Shown here one piece after another: positions 60,467 through 64,000 of a DNA stretch of 64,000 nucleotides. The first letter of the stretch is position 1. Every line of letters begins with the position of its first letter. Source of the DNA: Lepidurus packardi (taxonomy: Eukaryota > Arthropoda > Branchiopoda > Notostraca > Triopsidae); the NCBI GenBank assembly GCA_023053545.1, contig JAKZAN010000003.1, positions 1,025,501 through 1,089,500 on the forward strand. Direction: 5' to 3'. The translations under genes and the position numbers were made by a program. The notes below the pieces were generated by a model that did not search any database, was not told the DNA's origin, and worked only from the letters and a program-made list of their open reading frames with translations.

Positions 60467-63400
60467 TGTTGAAACTCCAGCTAGTGGTACGGAACATAAG
60501 AAAAAGCTTTAACCAACTCACTGAACTGACCCGCGAAGCTGCAGACAGGAGAATCGACACGGTTGTAGCAATTGAACCACCGCAGAGTCTGACTTGCTCA
60601 AGCATCGGGGACTTCGACGTGATTAGCTCCTCCCTCGCATATGAAGGAGTATTACTCTTGCGGAATAAAAACAGTCCCTTCTACGTCCTGGAGATAACGG
60701 AATTATACGTGGCACTCAGGTTGCCCAATGCTACCGCCCGTCCCATAACTGCTATTATACTGTATAGGAGACACACCACAGAGATCAGGTTGCTACTCAC
60801 TGCCATTTTGGAAAAGCATGGACAAAACGGACCTATAGCTATCACAGGGGACTTCGATGCACATCACTGGCTGTGGGAAAATAAAGCCCCAGACTCCGCG
60901 GGAACTAGCCTTCACAATTTTGTCATGGAACACGACCTCGCGCTATTAAACGCATGGAACACTCCAACCTTTTACAACGAGCGTGGACACAAGTCCACCA
61001 TAGACCTCACGTTTGTGTCTCCGGATATAAACACACAGGTTGAGTGGGCCATTCTGAACGAAGGTAAATATTACAACGAGTCTGACCACAAAGCAATAGT
61101 CCTCTCTTTCGCAACCCCTACCCACCGCACAAAAAAAAACACGTGGTGCTACAATAGAGCAAACTGGAGTGACCTACGCTCCCAGATGTGAGAAAGCTTA
61201 CTAAAAGCGCGTTCGCTGTTCTCGAATCTCTCAAACCCTCACGCGATCGACACAGCTGTAAAAACGCTTAACACGGCCATTCAGGAAGCCATGAACAAAC
61301 ACATCCGAAAGAAAACTGCTAACATCCGGATCAATCCATGGTGGAATAGCGAACTTCATCGACTACGCAAGGAAGCATCAGCAGCACTTCGCCTGTATCG
61401 CACACTTGGCGGTCCACGAAGAGAGGAAGATTGGAAAAGAAAAAGAAACCTCTATAGGCAGAAAACGAGGGATTTCAAGGAACGTTACTGGTCCACACAA
61501 ATGGACTCTACTAATAACAGGACAATATGGAATCTAGATCGCCGCTTGAGAACCAACAACAACAACCGACTAGACCAACTGAAACAAAACGACGGCAAAC
61601 TCTTTCTAGATGCCTACTCAAAACTAAATTATGTAGCCATACACTTGCTAAACGGGGCTCCAAATGAAGAACCGGTATACCCTCAAGATACAACTTGTTC
61701 CCATAAAACGAACAAGAAACTTAGAACCTCGTCATACGACGAATCTTTTACCACCGATGAAATCACCGACATTCTGAATGGCTTCACCCCAAAAAAGCAG
61801 CCGGAATAGACGACATTCAAGCCATAGTTCTAAAATACATCTGGAAAACGATTAGGTCATATGTTGTCAACATTTTCAACGCTTCGCTTTCCCTCGGTTT
61901 TTACCCTAGAATATGGAAGACAGCAAAAGTTATCCCAATCCCCAAGCCCGGAAAACCGAACTATGAGACTATCAAGAGCTTTCGCCCCATCTCCCTTCTA
62001 CCAGTTCTAGGGAAAATCCTTGAAAAGGCCATAGCGAATCGCCTAAAATCCTTTCTAGAAGACAAAAATGCGCTGTCTAACCAACAATGGGGATGCAGGT
62101 CAGCTAGATCCACGACCGACGCCCTCGTCAACTTCAGCAATTCAATTCTTCACAGCTTTGACAAGGGTAAAGTCCACACAGCGCTCCTACTCGACATCAC
62201 TGGGGCTTTTGATAACGTAGACCACAACAAGCTTCTACAGGTACTTCGAAGGCTAAAAGCCCCGCGCACCCTATAAACATGGATTAATAGCTTCTTGAAA
62301 CACCGGAGATTTTTCATAGTCTTCGGCGAGGACCAAAGCGACATGTTTTTAACCAAAAAAGGTGTGCCGCAGGGATCCCCCCTTTCCCCGCTATTATTCC
62401 TGACGTACATCGATAGCGCCTTGAGTATTATTAAAAGGAAGCGTATACAAGTGCAAGCCTTTGTCGACGACCTCCTCATACACACATCCGGCACCTCAAG
62501 CGAAACGAACATCAAGCTGCTCTCCAATAATCTCAATACCCTCGAGAAATGGGGTAAAAGACTCCATCTGGATTTCGCAAGAAACAAAACAGAACTGATC
62601 CACTTCTCCCGGAAACATAGTGAGGAAGCAACACCACTAACATGGGATAACACCACTACCTTCCCAAAAGACGCCGTAAGATACCTGGGGGTCATCTATG
62701 ATAGTCGTCTGACGTGGAACCACCACGTCAACCACCAAGCATCACATTCCAACATAGTACTTCCACGAATTGTTAAACTGAGCAAAATATCAAAAGCTAT
62801 CAAATGCAAACATCTTCACTCCCTTTTTCAAGCTTCAGTCTTATCAAAAATACGTTATGCTTACCCCGCATGGAGCAACATCTCCACGTCCAGGCTTAAA
62901 CCCTTTACTCAAACCTATAGAAGGGGCCTGTTATCCATAACAGGTGCCCTACCATCGAGTCCTACCGTAGCCTTGGAGGTGGAGGCTGGTCTATTTCCCT
63001 TTGACCTGGCTCTGAAAAAAACGCTGCTAAAATACTACGCCACAAGAAATTGGTGGAATTGGCCAAGCACTTGCGATAATCCGAAGCACAAGCGTTACAC
63101 CACGTGCACAGAGAGAGCAAGACAGCTAGCAATACAAGCTTGGCCATCCCCGCCGGAATCGTTAAAGGCTGCCCTAAACATGATCGATAGTTCACTAATG
63201 GAACTATGGAAAGATCGTTGGAAGACATGCCCTAGCCCCCTACATGACCTGATCCCCGGCCCGTCAAACAGAGGAATTATACAGGTAAATCTCCCCAGAA
63301 CGATTATCTCAAAAATAATACAACTGAGGACTACGCATTTCCCCACGAAGAGCTACCTAAAACGCATCACAAAAACGGATTCTGACCACTGCCCGTGCCA

Positions 63401-63590
63401 AGATCAATCCAGACAAGACCTGGCACATCTCCTCTACCACTGTCGAAGACGCAACAAAGAAAGGGCACTCCTTCTGCGACAGTTAAGCAAGTCAAAGATC
63501 CATTTCAACACCCATGAAATCTTGACCCAAGAAAAAGCCTTCCCTGCAATTGTATCCTTCTTCAAACAGGCAGTTGATTTATGCAAATAG
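60466..63590 (+). pseudogene. LINE ORF2 (endonuclease and reverse transcriptase), three lesions
   Basis: The ATG at 60466 overlaps the ORF1 stop by one base. The endonuclease has VAIEPPQS, AITGDFDAHHWLWENKAPDS, STIDLTFVS and ESDHKAIVLS, the APE-type pattern with the catalytic Asp and His. The linker follows (NLDRRLRTNN). RT has SFRPISLLPVLGKILEKAIA, LLLDITGAFDNVDH, GVPQGSPLSPLLFLTYID and AFVDDLLIH (DD kept). The C-terminus has ITGALPSSPTVALEVEAGLF and CPCQDQSRQDLAHLLYHC. There is no RNase H. Lesions: TGA 61189-61191, a one-base frameshift in the A-run near 61791, and TAA 62274-62276. The product would nick DNA and copy the LINE RNA. Confidence 0.85.
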
Positions 63591-63750
63591 TGTGGTCATT
63601 GTAACCACCTCCTTTCCCTTACCTTCTACTACACCCCCCCTCCTTCCCCACATGGGGTGGTACCATGATACAACCCCACCCTACCCTTGTACTTATATAA
63701 TTTTAAACATTGACAATGTACAACCGTACGCATAATACAGCCCGAGGCAA

Positions 63751-63764
63751 TAGGCGCGAGCCTA
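63751..63764 (+). ncRNA. Conserved 3' hairpin of the LINE RNA
   Basis: UAGGC-GCGA-GCCUA: a perfect 5-base-pair stem closed by a GNRA-type tetraloop. It lies about 14 bases before the A/T-rich end. The identical 14 bases occur in LINE copy 1 (421-434, minus strand), and variants lie at 6244-6257 and 33809-33823. Probably the recognition site for the LINE RT. Confidence 0.6.
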
Positions 63765-63792
63765 CGCCGGTTTTATTTTTTTTTAAAAAAAA

Positions 63793-63842
63793 GGTGTCGT
63801 CATTGCGGGCAGTGGATAAGCGTCCTTGGTCGTGACGGCGTT
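63793..63842 (-). pseudogene. Gypsy C RT continuation beyond the LINE
   Basis: Begins with the target duplication and reads NAVTTKDAYPLP on the minus strand, the RT segment just before the part at 58763. One base is missing near the PLPR motif. Cut at 63843 by another retroelement end. Confidence 0.75.
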
Positions 63843-64000
63843 TTTTTCCCAATTTAATAGGGGCTTGAGCATAGCTCGTTGCCTCTTCTTTATTGACTAT
63901 TTCTTATTGTGTTACACAGGCTTTAGTAGCAGGTATATTATATGGAGAAAAATGTCATTTGATTAAAAAGAACTTTTAAACAACGCATTTGTTATACGGG
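63843..64000 (-). mobile_element. 3' end of another retroelement, continuing beyond the window
   Basis: T7 at 63841-63847 followed by sequence whose minus-strand form ends GAGGCAACGAGCUAUGCUCAAG...A7, with the small hairpin GAGC-UAU-GCUC (63866-63876). The position and the GAGGCAA start resemble the LINE 3' ends here (GAGGCAAUAGGC...), so it is probably a related LINE inserted in Gypsy C. Confidence 0.5.

Larger units (their letters stand above)
58764..63792 (+). mobile_element. Nearly complete jockey/I-superfamily LINE, copy 4
   Basis: About 5.0 kb: 5' untranslated region (58764-58999), ORF1 (59000-60466), ORF2 (60466-63590), 3' untranslated region with a terminal hairpin (63751-63764) and an A/T-rich end, all flanked by a 9-base duplication. 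Only four lesions are seen in both ORFs. It is the best reference for the other LINE pieces in the window. Confidence 0.9.

Overview
This window is eukaryotic. It has no bacterial operons, short GT-AG introns of about 45-85 bases, MADF, FLYWCH and DUF4806 genes, hAT transposases, Gypsy elements primed by tRNA-Leu, and LINEs of the jockey/I superfamily. Together these suggest an arthropod. The very short introns and the DUF4806 gene would fit a branchiopod crustacean such as Daphnia, but that is inference. Almost nothing here is an ordinary host gene; it is a dense, nested mobile-element region with broken host gene pieces.

Layout. 1-3.3 kb: coding remnants, a 5'-truncated LINE with an 11-base target duplication, and a broken MADF gene. 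4.8-5.3 kb: a degenerate repeat block between direct repeats. 6.2-8.7 kb: a deleted LINE on the minus strand. 9.7-15.4 kb: a condensin subunit (NCAPG) pseudogene running into a 1.3-kb inverted repeat. Both arms carry the NCAPG tail and a tRNA-Asp-like gene; the spacer has a third tRNA-Asp-like gene split by a solo LTR, with its D-arm amplified. 15.6-22.2 kb: two DUF4806 genes (one truncated, one with an open six-exon frame), a 12-base-period ACGT repeat array and an EnSpm/CACTA-like transposase pseudogene. 22.2-29.4 kb: a Gypsy element on the minus strand, into whose protease gene a young LTR element carrying only an envelope gene has inserted. 29.4-33.5 kb: a FLYWCH-like gene with serially duplicated exons, cut on both sides by transposons, then a hAT element.

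33.8-40.6 kb: a Gypsy gag fragment head-to-head with an open 1200-codon Gypsy pol, a second hAT fragment, a MITE and a GAGACC-rich repeat. 40.6-43.8 kb: a LINE whose two halves point away from each other as expected from twin priming. 43.8-48.1 kb: remnants of PAK-like kinase, PRC1/MAP65 and myosin V genes. 48.4-52 kb: scattered LINE debris holding a miniature BEL/Pao-like LTR element. 52.4-58.8 kb: two more Gypsy elements on the minus strand. 58.8-63.8 kb: a nearly complete LINE with a 9-base target duplication inside the second Gypsy, followed by the 3' end of another retroelement.

The most interesting candidates are the DUF4806 gene / ACGT array / transposase cluster, the envelope-only LTR element, the tRNA-Asp/NCAPG palindrome, the duplicated-exon FLYWCH gene, and the LINE family with a UGAUG stop-start junction and a conserved 3' hairpin. 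All assignments were made by reading translations and motifs; no database search was possible.
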